DNA from: Apricaphanius iberus
Lineage: Eukaryota > Chordata > Actinopteri > Cyprinodontiformes > Aphaniidae
NCBI GenBank assembly: GCA_028564705.1
Contig: JAPXFQ010001662.1
Span: 1,982,001 to 2,046,000 of the forward strand
DNA length: 64,000 nt
Reading direction: 5' to 3'
The notes below the pieces were generated by a model that was given only the letters and a program-made list of their open reading frames with translations, was not told the origin of the DNA and searched no databases. Each line of letters starts with the position of its first letter. Positions within the stretch are counted from its first letter, which is position 1. The translations under genes and the position numbers were made by a program. Below are positions 21,800-34,022 of this stretch, piece by piece.

Positions 21800-24700
21800 A
21801 TGAAATTTAAGAAATCATTAACATTTGACCAGCGTAGGTAAGTGTGTCTGATTGCTGAGGTTGTTTTTTTTTTCATCTTGCAGGAATGTATTGGTGTTAG
21901 AATATGAGCTTTGGGGCAGATTTCACCTAATTTATCACTTATGAAGCTTTCAATTTTAAAATCTCAACAAATAATGTGCGGATGACACTAATCTTATATT
22001 TTTCTTGATGCGCAGTTTATATAAACAGCTGAAATCAGATATTTATGTGTTCTATAAAAGACATACAGTGTACTACTGCCTGTTTGTGGATGCACTTATT
22101 TTTGGATTTTTCTGTGGAATGTAACTCCTCGTTATTTACAGATTTTTCTCTAGAGCATAGCTGAAATATGTGAAAGAAAATGCAGCTTGGGAACCAGAAA
22201 TGCCCAGCTGCAATGCTACTTACACTATCAATTAAGGAGTGCCATTCATTTTCTCTGGCGCTGATTAGTTGTACCACCAAAGAGCTGAGATGACGAAGAC
22301 CATAGATGTTAGATTCTGCTGTAAGTGCTAAGATGTTTCTGATGTGCGTATTAATGCATATTGAGATATATTTTGTGTTTGAACTACTAAAATAGGCAGT
22401 TATATGAGTTTGAGGTCCACCGTGTAACCCTTTTTATGCCAACTGTCTCAGACCAAATAATTGTCCAAATGTGCTGTCATCCTAATCACACTGCTAAATT
22501 AAAGTATTTCTGTACAGAGCGAAAAAGGGGGGTGTAATCACAACACCCTACAAGTTTTACTCAGCTACATCAGTTCTGTCAGGAGGAGTGGGCCAAAATT
22601 CCAGCAAACTATTGAGAAAAGTTTGTAGAATACCCAAAACATTTCAGCTAAGTCATTCGGTTTAAAATGGTGTTCTACCAAATACTAAAGCCCCTCACTG
22701 TGAAAGTAAGGACATTTACTTCTATGCTTGAATCCCGTAGGACAGAAATTCTCAGCCTGTCCGGTCATTTTCAGGACACTCACAATTAAATGGTGTAACT
22801 AACCTTTAATTAGGGCGAAGAAATAAATTGTGCCCTCATTAAGAACATAATTAACTCAATCGATGACCGTTAAAGACCACCAAAATACCAATTAAACTCC
22901 ACACGCTCTGTATGAACAGAAACATAATGGCTTCTGTGTGAATCTGGGTTTAAATGTTCACAAGTCAAACATGCAGATGTGATAGGTAATTAATAAATAT
23001 TTGAGTGGGGACATGTTAAAACAAACCTTCAGTGCTGGTAAGTGTATAGTCTTTGATTTATTAATTCATTGTAGTTTTAACAGTTGCAGCTCTGAACATT
23101 ACCATATTTTCAATGGAAAACTGCCTCCCCTTTAGTTTTTATTTAGTAAGGAACATTTTCATCTCACCAAGGTTAAAAAAATAACATCAAAGAAGTGGGG
23201 GGGGGCAGCAATTAAGTGCTTATAATAACAGCTGAAGCACAAATTTTTGTCATAAATCCTCAAGGTTAGCATAAAGATCAGCTTTTTTTTGCTATTTATA
23301 CATTCAGTTTAACAAAAACATGTGTTTATTATAAATTCTTATTACAGAAGAAGTATGAAATCTGGAGTTTGAAGATAAACCTTCTAGTACAGCCATGGTG
23401 ACTTAAGTTTTTTCTTGTTTGCTGGCTAGGTTTTTATTTCTTTTGTACATATTTTGACCTTGAGCTCCATGCAGCCAAGGACCCCTCTGCAAGGAATAAG
23501 CATGCTTTAAAAAGACACATTTACTTTTTATCTATAACAATCTGCTGGTTGGTCTCAAGTATTCTTGTTTGAACCTTAACGTTTTCTGATTTCTGTTTGA
23601 CCAGACATTAATGTTTCGCTGGATAAACCTGCAAACTTATCTATAAAAATGTTGTATTTATTAAAATTGACCTACCACCTAGAAACAGAAGCACAGAAAC
23701 ACATTTCAAAGAAAGAAATTGTCTGTAGTTTAGTAGATTACAACAAATGCTTGGAAGTGCCCTATGTGGGTTAAATGCAGTCCACAGATAGCTGCACACA
23801 GAGGGAAGTGCTACTGATGCAAAATAGGGAGCACTTGCTATATGTAGGGTTCCAGTCAGGCCCACACTGACTAACCCAAAAGGTGGGCTGAGTTTAGACC
23901 ATCTTTCAGTGAGGTCAGAGGTGGGCTCGCAGTTATATTGGTTTATAAATGATAAATGGATCTACATCAGACTTTGGTCAGGTTGATATTCAATTCAATT
24001 CACTTTTATTTATATCGCACCAATTCACGGCAAATGTAATCTCACGGTACTTTATAATTTATGTCATTTCAATACAATTATACAAACATTCCAACCAGTT
24101 ATGGTTTCTGTGTAAGGAATCCCAGCAGATTGCGTGAAGCTATTGCCATAAGACCAGACAGATGTCTCACAACAAAAATAACCAGTTGACACAACACAAT
24201 CTCTCGCTCCCGTTGTACCTTGTTTGTTCCTCTGCTGTCGCTCTATGTGCAGCGCTGTGGGACATTGTTTTGGGAGATTACAGAGATGTGTGTGCATTGG
24301 TGTATGTGGATTAGCTAATCTCTGTGTTTATTTCCAGGACTCCAACAACTGTAAGCTCTGTTTGACTTGTACATAACAGGAGGTATTTCATTAATAATAT
24401 GCCTTCTTTGCTTGCTTGGTTGTGTGTGCGTGTATGTATGCATGGTCGTGTATTACTACCCTTCTTAGGACCGGTTTTGGGATATTTACTAACCTTCTTA
24501 GGACCGATGGACCTTGTTAGGACCAAAGCCAGGTCTTAATGCGGTGGACTCTCATTTTTAGGTTTAGGTTTAGAGGTATGGTGTGAATGGAGTTTTAGTT
24601 AGGGTTAGGAAAAGTGTCTGGGTTAGGCATACATCCAGTTACTAAAATCAATAGAAGTCAATGGCCTTTATGAACTTGCTCAGATTTATCCATTTCTGAC

Positions 24701-26014
24701 ATTTGCATGTTTAATAACTTGCATTGTAATTATTTTTAAGGAAGGTTTGTGCATATATTTGCATTAGTATGTTTTTGTGTGGGTGGTTGTGTGCTTGTGC
24801 TTGGAAGATTTACATACCAGTGTGTTGTGTGTAGGTCCATGTGGGTGTGTGTGTTGTCCAGGGAATGTGTAACTGGATTAGCCGTCATGCTTTTATTTCT
24901 GTAATGGAAACATCAGCATGGCTGAGAAAGTAGGGCTGCAACCAGGCAGAGCGAGCATTTCAAGAGGAAGGGGACACGGGGATGTGGTGTATGCTAAGAT
25001 AAAAAGCATTTGGAAAAAAATAAGCATGTGAGGTATTAGTTAAGTACGTAAAATATTTATTTGTTGAGGAACAGTTTAATCTTCATGTTGTTTGAGACTT
25101 CTTAGAACCTTTCTCAAAAAGGTTTATGTTTTACTTTAGTAATTTTGTCAGTTGAAGCAACAAAGTATGCATACACCACATAATAATATCTGCTGTATGT
25201 TAACCATTGGTTAACAAGCTGCAAAATGAGTTACATTTAAATGAAGCCTCTTGGATAAGAGGTGAAACGTCTTCCAAGACAAATTACCAAGTCCAGTTGC
25301 GTTCAATTGAAATTTCCTTGAGATAACCATGATCTGGATGAATGAGAATATTCACAGGCTCATTTAAATTAAGAAGTATTTGCTTGTTTTCAATATTTCT
25401 TTTCTCAGACTTAAATTTTTCTAAGCACCGATGTTTAATACCAAGCAAAGATAATGTGTGAAAATACTAAAATCCATTTTAAATGAAGATTGTATTTATT
25501 AGAGAGATAGAATCTATGCATACCAACCTCTCCCTATGTGGAAAAGTATATATATATATATATATATGTCCCCCTTTTAAAATCATGAATTAACTGTAAT
25601 TAACCACACTTTTTGTATCTTTAGAATCAAGAAATGACATAAATAGAACTTGACTGGCAACATTAAGTCGGAAAACAAAATCCAAAAAGCAACACATCGT
25701 GCAGAGAAACAGAAGAAATTCAAGAACAGATTTGAAACAAACTCACTGACATTTATCAACCTAGAAATGATTAAAGGACTCATTTACTGGTGTTTTTTTA
25801 TTATTTTTTTTTCACATTCTCTGGTATGAAAGAATGCCATCTAGGTCAGGTTGTGACAAAAAAATCCTTCCACTCTTTTTTGTTATATTATGCCAGTTCA
25901 GCGTGGCAGTGGGCGATGAGAAACAGCACAATTTGGCGAGGAGTGTTCGCTGCAGAATCATAGAGATGGAGCTGCACCAGAAGGAGCTGCCCATTCCACC
26001 AGAGTCAGACCCAG
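21800..26014 (+). CDS. Candidate unassigned exon chain (hypothetical)
   Basis: Three segments have splice-like edges and join in phase. The first is 21796-21837: acceptor TTTCAG, ATG at 21800 in a good context, frame MKFKKSLTFDQR plus two bases, donor GTAAGT. The second is 24338-24350, a 13-nt microexon between TTTCCAG and GTAAGC. The third is 25897-26014, after a pyrimidine tract and TGCCAG, donor GTCAGC; it carries frame RSVRCRIIEMELHQKELPIPPE, which looks protein-like (given in part: RIIEMELHQKELPIPP). Joined, the frame stays open for about 56 residues. Direct splicing of the first to the third would hit a stop, so the microexon is required. I do not recognise the protein. No transmembrane or domain signature is visible, and the chance of coincidence is real. 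Confidence 0.25.
22545..22700 (+). pseudogene. Tc1-like transposase C-terminal relic
   Basis: The + strand spells QEEWAKIPAN followed by a stop and a decayed tail, the conserved C-terminal end of a large teleost Tc1 transposase group. The same family segment occurs at 44395-44525. Confidence 0.55.
22701..23984. other. No gene seen
   Basis: AT-rich DNA with a G-run near 23199-23206. No supported feature. Confidence 0.45.
23985..24180. repeat. Dispersed teleost repeat fragment
   Basis: It begins TTCAATTCAATTCACTTTTA with a TTTATATCGC block, followed by AGGAATCCCAGCAGATTGCG. This is the arrangement of a very abundant fish interspersed repeat recognised from general familiarity. A shorter relative lies at about 44985-45070. 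Confidence 0.45.
24440..24680. repeat. Dispersed repeat with telomere-like motifs
   Basis: CTTCTTAGGACC occurs twice (about 24462 and 24493), followed by TAGGTTTAGGTTTAG and TTAGTTAGGGTTAGG. The layout resembles a common teleost repeat, and the TTAGGG-like tracts are short and imperfect. Confidence 0.4.
25243..25360 (+). mobile_element. 5'-truncated copy of the hammerhead-bearing retroelement
   Basis: These 118 bp match one arm of the 16723-17027 element and share its terminus (GAATATTCACAGGC at the 3' end). They are flanked by a perfect 9-bp repeat, CATTTAAAT (25234-25242 and 25361-25369). Truncation falls inside the hammerhead core, so the stem II and GAAACGTC part is kept but most of CTGATGA is lost. 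Confidence 0.7.
25547..25566. repeat. TA microsatellite
   Basis: Uninterrupted TA dinucleotide run. Confidence 0.9.
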
Positions 26015-27559
26015 GTCAGCCCAGCCTGACTTCTTTTCTTTTTTTACATTGTTGCAAACTAATATATTTACAAGCAAATCCTTAAAAAAATAACTTTATT
26101 TCAAACAAAATAATTTACAAATCCTTGAATAGCTGAATAGTTTAATCATTAGTTTATTCTTTATATTCTAAAGTACCTCTATTCTTGCAGCTAACATCAT
26201 AAAATACCTAAACCACCCGTCCCATGGCCTGTTCCCCTTTCTTTTTTCTGGATAAAACATAACCTCAAAACTGATTAAATATCTCAGGGTATCAGTCTTG
26301 TTCTTGTTCTTTGGCGGATTGCTCATTAAGATTAATGACATGCAAGTTTCTATCCGCTGATTGGGTAACTGCAACACAACTCTGAAACAAAAATCATCCC
26401 AGGATTTAGCCTTACATGGATTTAACCACCCAGTTTAGGTCACCTTCCCAAACAAGACAGACCACAGCGTGACGGAGTTGCAACTGGCATCACACTGAGC
26501 CTTGAGCCAGAGCTAAAGCGGGCAAGACTCTGTACTCGCCCGCCAGTCGGACAGGGATTCGGCGACATACTCTTCCTTCTTTGCTACTTATGTAAGCATT
26601 ATTTGTTTCTTTGCCTCCTTTTAGTAATATGTTTAAATTCAACGGGTCATCTCGTCTGATGTGTAGTCATAATCTGTTCGGATTAAGCCACCCCACCTGC
26701 TAATGAGCGGGGATGCTCACACCGAGCTCCATAGGCAGAGAGATTTAGCTGCCAAGAGATTTAGCAGCTGATATTACACTTTGCGGTTTGACGCCTAGGT
26801 TAGGTTTGAGGATAATTAAACAAGCTACATGGATGGATGTGGTCACAGATATTAGAGTAAACCAAGATAGTACATTTTAATGTTGTGGCACATTTTAACA
26901 CAATAGTTAAAAAGTGAAACATAGGGTGAACAATTTCCTTTTTACTAACAGTAGGCTGGGAGCTGGTGTTCCACCTTTTGGTGCAGATCTTGGTTTTAAA
27001 TGCAGTTTTGAGCCAGTACCGTAAGGTCCCTACCTATGAAGTAACCCAAAGTGACTGAACAAATCATTTGAGTGTTATGTTCCAAAAACAAATTCCAGCC
27101 ATTTCTTCAGCAGCTCCTCTGAGTGTAAAAAAAAAAAAAAGGAAATCAGGCGTTGATATGTTATCTCCACAAATATCGATTGTGTTCTGCTGTGTTGTAG
27201 ACTTGCTAATTGTTAGATTCTTGTAGCCAAAGCAAACTGGCCTAAACAATCGTGCGCTTTTGTGTGTGGTCCCAGGGCAGATGACATTAGAAGGGCAGAC
27301 TTTTTCAGTCTCAGGTCTATTTTTTTTTTTTGTAACTGGTTAAGGCAGTTGAGTTTGGCGAAAATATCCAGATGCAGCATGCTTATACAACTCAGAGTGA
27401 CTGATCGTATTGAAATAAAAAGCTTTTCATGATTTTCAGTGAAGGACACCATTAAAAAGCCATTTCTAAGGGTTTGGGACTCCAGTGAACCCCAGTGAGA
27501 GCCACTATCCACAACTACAGAAAACATGCTGGAGGAACTCTGAGTAAAGCCGCTGTTTC
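26015..27559. other. No gene seen
   Basis: Mostly AT-rich with a more complex stretch at 26440-26800 and A/T homopolymers at about 27126 and 27320. No supported exon. Confidence 0.4.
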
Positions 27560-27815
27560 TTCAAATTGAGAGGGGCCACTTGAGGTGGCTTGGCATTCTG
27601 GTTTGGATGGCTTTTGGATGCCTCCCTGGTGAGGAGACCCAGAGAAATACTCAAGACAGGCTGGAGGGACTCTGTTTCTCAGCTCGCCTGGGAGCGCCTT
27701 GGGATTCCCAAGCAGGAGCTGATCCAAAAGTTTAAGAGAGGGAAGTCTGGTCCTCTCTGCTTTAACTGGTGAAACTGTTCCTGGGTTAAGCAGAAAATGG
27801 ATCGATGGATCAAAC
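27560..27815 (+). pseudogene. Non-LTR retrotransposon 3' end
   Basis: The + strand contains TGWRDSVSQLAWERLGIP near 27657-27710, the characteristic C-terminal tail of a common teleost LINE. It is followed by a GGATCGATGGAT-type short-repeat tail at about 27800. Upstream RT is absent, so this is a typical 5'-truncated insertion with an interrupted frame. Confidence 0.55.
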
Positions 27816-30800
27816 CCGGAATCTCCTTGCCAACAGGCAATAAACAACTTATACAATAAAGACAACTTGAGACTATGAATTCCTTCTCAGATGTCATTCC
27901 AACACTGACCACTAGATGGTAGCACAATACTTACAAATATAATCCTTGGAACGTGTCAAAAATGCATCAACAATCACCTCAGTTACACTAACACTGAAAA
28001 AGTTTGAGGAAGATTTCACAGCATTTCCATTACCTTTTTCATCATGTTTCTTTTCTATTTTGTTCTTAATTACTTCATTTTGGACAATCCCTACCAAATA
28101 ATCCTGAATAAATGAATAATTGTTATTGTCATGATGTTTTTAACATCTGTGTTTTTTATTTTAAAATTAGATTTCAAAAAGAGCTGGTAGTATATCACTG
28201 ATCATTGCTCTTCTCCAGCTGTTTTAATGGTATATCATGTCCTACAGCAGCGTACAGTGCACCTTTTCAAACGATGTAAAAAATATGTGCATGTTTATGT
28301 GTGTGTTGTAGAGTGACACACTGTTGAGCTTGATGAATGGGTGCTTTGAGAACATCTACAGGTTTGTCTGACAGAAAAGACAGTGTTGCGTGACACAGTG
28401 GCATAAGTGTGTAAGCAGGTCATTGGACAATGTGTTTGTCTCCAGAAGTGTGTGAGGGAGTGTGAACATGAACACATGTCCAGGATCCCACAGTGTAAGT
28501 GAGATTTGGTTCCGTGTGTGTTTGTGTGTGTGTGTGCTTGCTTGTGTGTGCTGTCCATTCATGGATCTAATTTATTTTAAAATGATGTGCAGCCACTCAA
28601 CTCGATAACTCTCCCTGAAGTGATCCATGAAGCAGAGAAGGACCAGCTGATGCTATTTCACTTTTTGACAGGCTTGAAAAACACAGAATATCTGCGTCTC
28701 ATTCAATCAGAAAAAAAACGATGACTGGACAAATCTGTCCTGTTTTACATCCAAAACCGTTGGGATGGCAGTCCCTTGTTTTATGCCTCGCTGCCATTTT
28801 TGCACCAATCCCTCTTTTTCTGTGTGAAGTGAGCACTATTGAAGTGTGAGTGTATCCAATCCCTCAAATGTTCTTTTAAAGTAGACTGGACTCTCTGAAA
28901 AAGTGTAAGATTTATCAATTTTGATTTCAAAATGTTTCTATTCAAATTTCATTAGTAAATAACATGTATAAAAACGTTGTACACAGAGAAAGCATAGATC
29001 AAAGCCTCTTAAAAATTGTTCAGCTTTTTTGCTTTTTTCTGCTGATATTTTAAAGATATATCTTTGGCGGACTTCAAGTCTTTCAAGCCTGTTTTCCATG
29101 ACTCTAATCTTTAACTCTCTCTCTATAAATCATCTCTCAGATTCGAGTGAGGACAGTTCACTCAAAAGCTTTACTTTTACCTTTATTCAGATGAAACATG
29201 ATGGTAGAATTAAAAGACTACTTTACACCTTAATCTAGTGTCTAGTGTGAATACTTTTGTGCTTAGCTTAATGTACAGTATGAAATATGCCTATCACTCA
29301 TGATCTAATGAACAATGACAAGTCAAGCAAGAAAACTCAGTGTTCTTTGCTTGAATTGAGCGTCCAGTTGAAAAGACCTCATCAGAAAATCTCTTTGCTT
29401 TTCCCTCTTCCATTGCATCACAATAAAGAGTCGGATTAAGTATTTTAAGTGTTTTCTTTCCTTAAAATACTTAAAACATGCTGTGTTTTCCAAGATCTTC
29501 CATTATACCAGCAGTACAAGCTTACTTTTTATTTGAATATTTATGAAAGGTTTAAAAGGGTTTAAAAGCTCTCGTTTGGCTGAACATTCCTGGACATCCT
29601 CTCTACTGTCGCCACATGCTTGCTCAGTAAGAGGGATTGTAAGTGACCTAAATCAATCATTTAGGCTTCAATGGATGGACACTTTTTAACCATATGGCAT
29701 TAAAATTATTTTGTTTGACTGCACTCTACAATAATTAGTATTGTAATGTATGCATTTTGGGTCTGAATCTGACTTAATAGTTGATGGGAATGGAGTTATT
29801 AAGATGGATTTGAGTTGAACTGCATTTCCCCAAGCCAAAAAGTGGATGTACACTTTTCTTAACTTTGAAAAGTATTTTATAACACTTGCTGCATTTTGTA
29901 GCTTTGAAATAAATCCCTAAATGTGTTTTAAATTATTCTCCTTTTGTGATTTTCAGGAAAGCATGGGTTGATTATGTTTTATTTTAACAAAACTATTAAT
30001 CCCTATTCCATTGTGTTCCTCCAAAATATTGCTTTCTTCCCAAAACATTTTTCCTGTATGATCTTAAGTAGGTATAGGAATTTCTTGATATATATGATTA
30101 TATGATTATAAAGAGTAGCTGCGCCATCTTGTGGTCAAAATACAGTAACATTCACAAAGCTAACATATCTGGAACAAATGTCTACTTTTGTAGGTTCAGT
30201 TTTATCTGACTGTTACATAGGTTTGGGTGCTCTTTGTTGCAAACCAGTCGCTCTATTCTGATTGTTCTTTACTTATTGGATAAGATGTGAAGAACGTTTT
30301 TGGTCTATCTTGATTTCAGGGGACAAACAGTAAATCCTGTCATTTTATTTAGTCGTACGTGAAAGCATTTTGTACAGGACAAACACACAATTTGATGACA
30401 CACTTTCAGAGATGTCCTGGAACTGCAGTTATCTCCAAAGACAGAAAGAACAGATTATCTGCTTCAAAGATAAAAAATATTGCTTACAGTATTATACTAG
30501 TAGAACCTTTATGTGGTCACATTGTCAGATTTTTACTGAACAAACAAACAAATCTATGTGCCAGTAATATGAGTGGAGACCTAATACAGCCAGGAAGATG
30601 AAAATAGTTTTCAAGTTGTATTTCTTCATCTTTGGAATGTATTAATAAATCACTAAAATGCAAGGAAGTAAAACTTAATCATGTACATAATTGTTCAGAT
30701 GTTCATTTACAATGGTGGATATCCTTATCTTTGGTCTTATAATGGTCTATAACAAAGGGGGCAAGGCTATACGACACTGTTTGTTTTGTTTTGTTTTTTT

Positions 30801-30985
30801 TAAGAATTTGGCGTGCAAGTTTGTTTTTTGTGGACTATTTTTCTATTGCATCAATGTTGTACCACAAGAGTTGGAAAGTCACCCCTGTGCTTTCTTCTTT
30901 CTAAAATATTCTCCCTCCTTGCTCCATGGACCTTCACCAACAGTGGTTGCCACCGTCTAACACATATCAAGGCACAATAAGGATT
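27816..30985. other. No gene seen; GT-rich tracts
   Basis: About 3.2 kb of AT-rich DNA, with GT-rich simple sequence at about 28300-28550. A possible acceptor at 28592 would add only eight residues and a stop to the upstream exon chain and is not convincing. Confidence 0.45.
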
Positions 30986-30989
30986 TTTT

Positions 30990-33865
30990 TTAATGAGTTT
31001 TCTAATCTACGGACACATTTCTCATTGCTATCTAAAAATATGATTGTCCTTAGAGATTTTAATATTCACTTGGACAATAAGAGTAATTCTCTCTAAGGAT
31101 TTTTTTTAAATCTTGTTTAAATAGCGTTGGTTTGCAACAATTTATTAACTTCCCAACCCATTATAAAAATCACTTCTCGGATTTAGTCTACTGTTCCAGT
31201 GTCACTCCTGCTGAATGCAAACCTCATCTACTTCCTTTCTCTGATCTCACCTTTCTAAGGTCACTCCCCCTCGAACAATTTCTTTTCGTAAAATTAGGGA
31301 TAATTAAAATCACTGATTTCTCCTCTAACATTAACAACCTCCCCATTTAATTGTAATAACCCACCTGATGCTCTGGTCTCCTATTACACTAGTGCCCCCC
31401 TTAATCTTTAGGATACTCATGCCCGTCTAAAATCTAGATCTGTTTCTTTTACTCATTCTGATCTTTGGTTTACTCTAGCCCTCTGTCTCAAATCAAAAGG
31501 ACGGCAACTTGAACAACTTTATCATAAAACTGGTCTCACAATACATAAAGAAATGTAGAATAACCATGTGATTGAATATAAAGACAGTCTCTCCTCTGCC
31601 AAATCTGTTTACTATGCTGGACTAATTCATGTAAACCAGAAAAACTTGAAAACTCTTTTTTCTCTTCTTTCCCTTATTACAAAACCCCTAAATCTCTTCC
31701 GTACTATCCACAATCTAGAAACTTCTGCGACTCACTTACGTTCCTTGCTTCCAAGATTTCTGATATCCATTTGTATTTGTCTTCTGGTGCAGCTCAACTC
31801 CATGACTTGGACTCTGCTTCTTTTCATTTACCCCTAAAAGCAACGTTCTCTTACTTTAACCTTCCCTCCGTTAAAGTAATTTCTGATTTAATTCTAAAAT
31901 CTAAATCCTCAACTCGTCAGTTTGATCCCATTCCTACTGTCCTTGTTAAAGCCAATCTTCCCTCAGTTGCCCCCTTAATCTCTAATATCATTAATTAATT
32001 CCTAATCTAGTGTTGTTCCTCCCTCATTAAAAACAGCATCTATCACACTTATTCTGGAAAAAAACCTGGCTTGGATCCCACTAACTTCAATTTACGTCCT
32101 ATTTCAAACCTCCCTTTTGTTTCTAAAATTCTGGAAAAAATGTTTGCCACTCAACTTCATACCTATCTTATTACAAATGATATCTACGAGCAGTTTCTAT
32201 CTGGATTTCGTCCTCTTCACAGTACTTAAACGGCATTCCTACAAATCGTTAATGACCTTCTCATTGTTTCTGATTCTGGTCTTCTTTCTATTTTGATTAT
32301 TCTTGTCTCTTCTTGAGTCTTAGACACTTTTGACACCATTTCTCACTCCGTTTTACTGTTGACTCTCTTGCATTAGTATAACAAACATCCCTTTGGCCTG
32401 GTTTACCTCTCTTATCTGATTATACACAGTTCGTCCGTCTCAAATCTCATAATTCTGATGTCTTCCCTCTTTCTGCTGATGTTCCACAGGGCACTATACT
32501 GGGGGCCCTCCTCTTCATAATTTACATATTTCCTCTTGGTCAGATTTTTCGCAACTGTAAAATACATTTTCACTGCTATGCTGATGACACCCAGCTCTGT
32601 GAGTCCACTAGTGCTCATTTGTCTCATCCACCATCCTGTCTTACCCTCTGCCTTTAAGAAATTCATTCTTTGTTTTCTCTGAACTTTTTAAAACTTAACA
32701 GCTCTAAAACTCTAACTTCTTTTAGATGGGACCTCCTCATCCTTTTCAGAAGCTAGCTGTCCTTCGTTTCCTATTCATGACTCATTAGTCCATCCCTCAC
32801 CTCAAGTGAAGAGTCTGGATGTCATCCTCAATAGCATGCTCTCATTTCAGTCTCATATCAACAATATTACCCGATCTACATGTTTTCATTCACATAATAT
32901 CTCTTGCCTCATTCCTTCTCTCCCCCCTCAAACCACCGCCATTCTAGGTCATAGCCTTGTTACATCTCAAATTGATTACTGTAACTCACTTCTTTACGGT
33001 CTCACTAACAAATATCTTCAAAAGCTGCAACTCCTCCATAATTTTGTGGCACGGATCATTACACAAACAACTTCTCACCACATTGCCCCTGTTTTACAAC
33101 AACTCCATTGGCTTCCTATAAAGCAAAGAATTATCTTCAAATTATACCATGGTTTGGGTGAATACTCGATTCTGATTGGCTGGAAGGTGCACGTTAAAAA
33201 GTGATCATGTACACCTAGAAAAGACGTCCCATCAAACTGCCTGATGACAGTTCTAAATTATTGCGCTGGCTCAAATGGTAACAGAGACTCAACGTTATTT
33301 CACAGTTGACTCATCGCTATGGCCACGTTGCTTGGCAACCCCTGTACACAGGAGATATTAAATAGTGCGCTCGACTTATTTAAAAAAAAGATTTTAACTC
33401 TAAAACACATTAAAGTATTATTAATTGATTAAATGTTTCTTTCGTAAGTGACCATGGTATAAGCTGGATAATGCCCTTCGAGGTGTTCATTATCAGAAAT
33501 GAATGGACTTTGCGGAAGCAACTGAAGCGAAGCGTAGGACGGTTCACACCTCCGCGTCGTCAAATATTTTCTGATAATGGACACCTCATGGGGAATTATC
33601 CCTTACAAACTTATCACTTTCAAGGGACTTAATAATCTTGCTCCTTTGTACATATCCGACCTTCTTAATATTGTCAGCCCTGCTCACTTGCTTCGCTCTT
33701 CCTTCAGTCCCCAGCTATTAGTTCCTCCTACCAACCTTGTCACCATGGGTTACAGAATTTTTAGCCGCTCCGCTCCCCAGCTCTGGGACTCTCTTCCCAC
33801 TGATCTTCATACCATAGACGTTGTTCCTCTGTTTAAATCCAAACTTAAAAAACTTCTTTAGGTCA
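30990..33865 (+). pseudogene. L2/Rex-type LINE, endonuclease-RT relic, interrupted
   Basis: In order on the + strand: endonuclease piece VLRDFNIHLDN (about 31046; the usual catalytic G-D-F-N reads R-D-F-N), QFINFPTHYKNHFSDLVYCS (about 31139), RT pieces LRPISNLPFVSKILEKMF (about 32093), EQFLSGFRPLHST (about 32190), [20 protein letters not shown] (about 32478) and the catalytic Y-A-D-D at 32577-32588. The C-terminal domain runs from about 32806, is cut by an insertion at about 33145-33600, and ends at 33861. Many stops and frame shifts make it inactive, but nearly the whole RT region is recognisable. This is an old, nearly full-length copy of the LINE type that also left relics at 11.3 and 49.8 kb. 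Confidence 0.75.
33145..33602. mobile_element. Hairpin-forming element nested in the LINE
   Basis: The LINE frame stops making sense at about 33145 (after RIIFKL) and resumes at about 33603 (KLITFKGLNNLAPLYI). The insert carries a strong inverted repeat: GGATAATGCCCTTCGAGGTG (33466) against CACCTCATGGGGAATTATCC (ending 33602), with ATTATCAGAAA inside each arm. Exact ends and target duplication are unresolved. Confidence 0.55.
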
Positions 33866-33924
33866 ACATACTCCGCCTGAGACATTTCAATTGATGGCCA
33901 ATTAAGTAGCTTTTGCTGAACTGA

Positions 33925-34022
33925 AATTATCTGAAGCAGGCATATTAACGTATAGGAAATCCTTTTAAATATGAAGGGGAGTGTGCCTTGAACACCAGGG
34001 TTTGGAAAACACTGCTTCATTG
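33925..34022. repeat. Probable hAT-like MITE end
   Basis: CTGAAGCAGGCATATTAACG followed by GTGTGCCTTGAACACCAGGG resembles the right half of the MITE family seen at 39188-39834. No left end was found. Confidence 0.3.

Noticed and set aside
28593..28618. Possible terminal exon for the 21800-26014 chain (adds ATQLDNSP and a stop)
   Set aside because: The acceptor lacks a good pyrimidine tract and the added peptide is too short to support.
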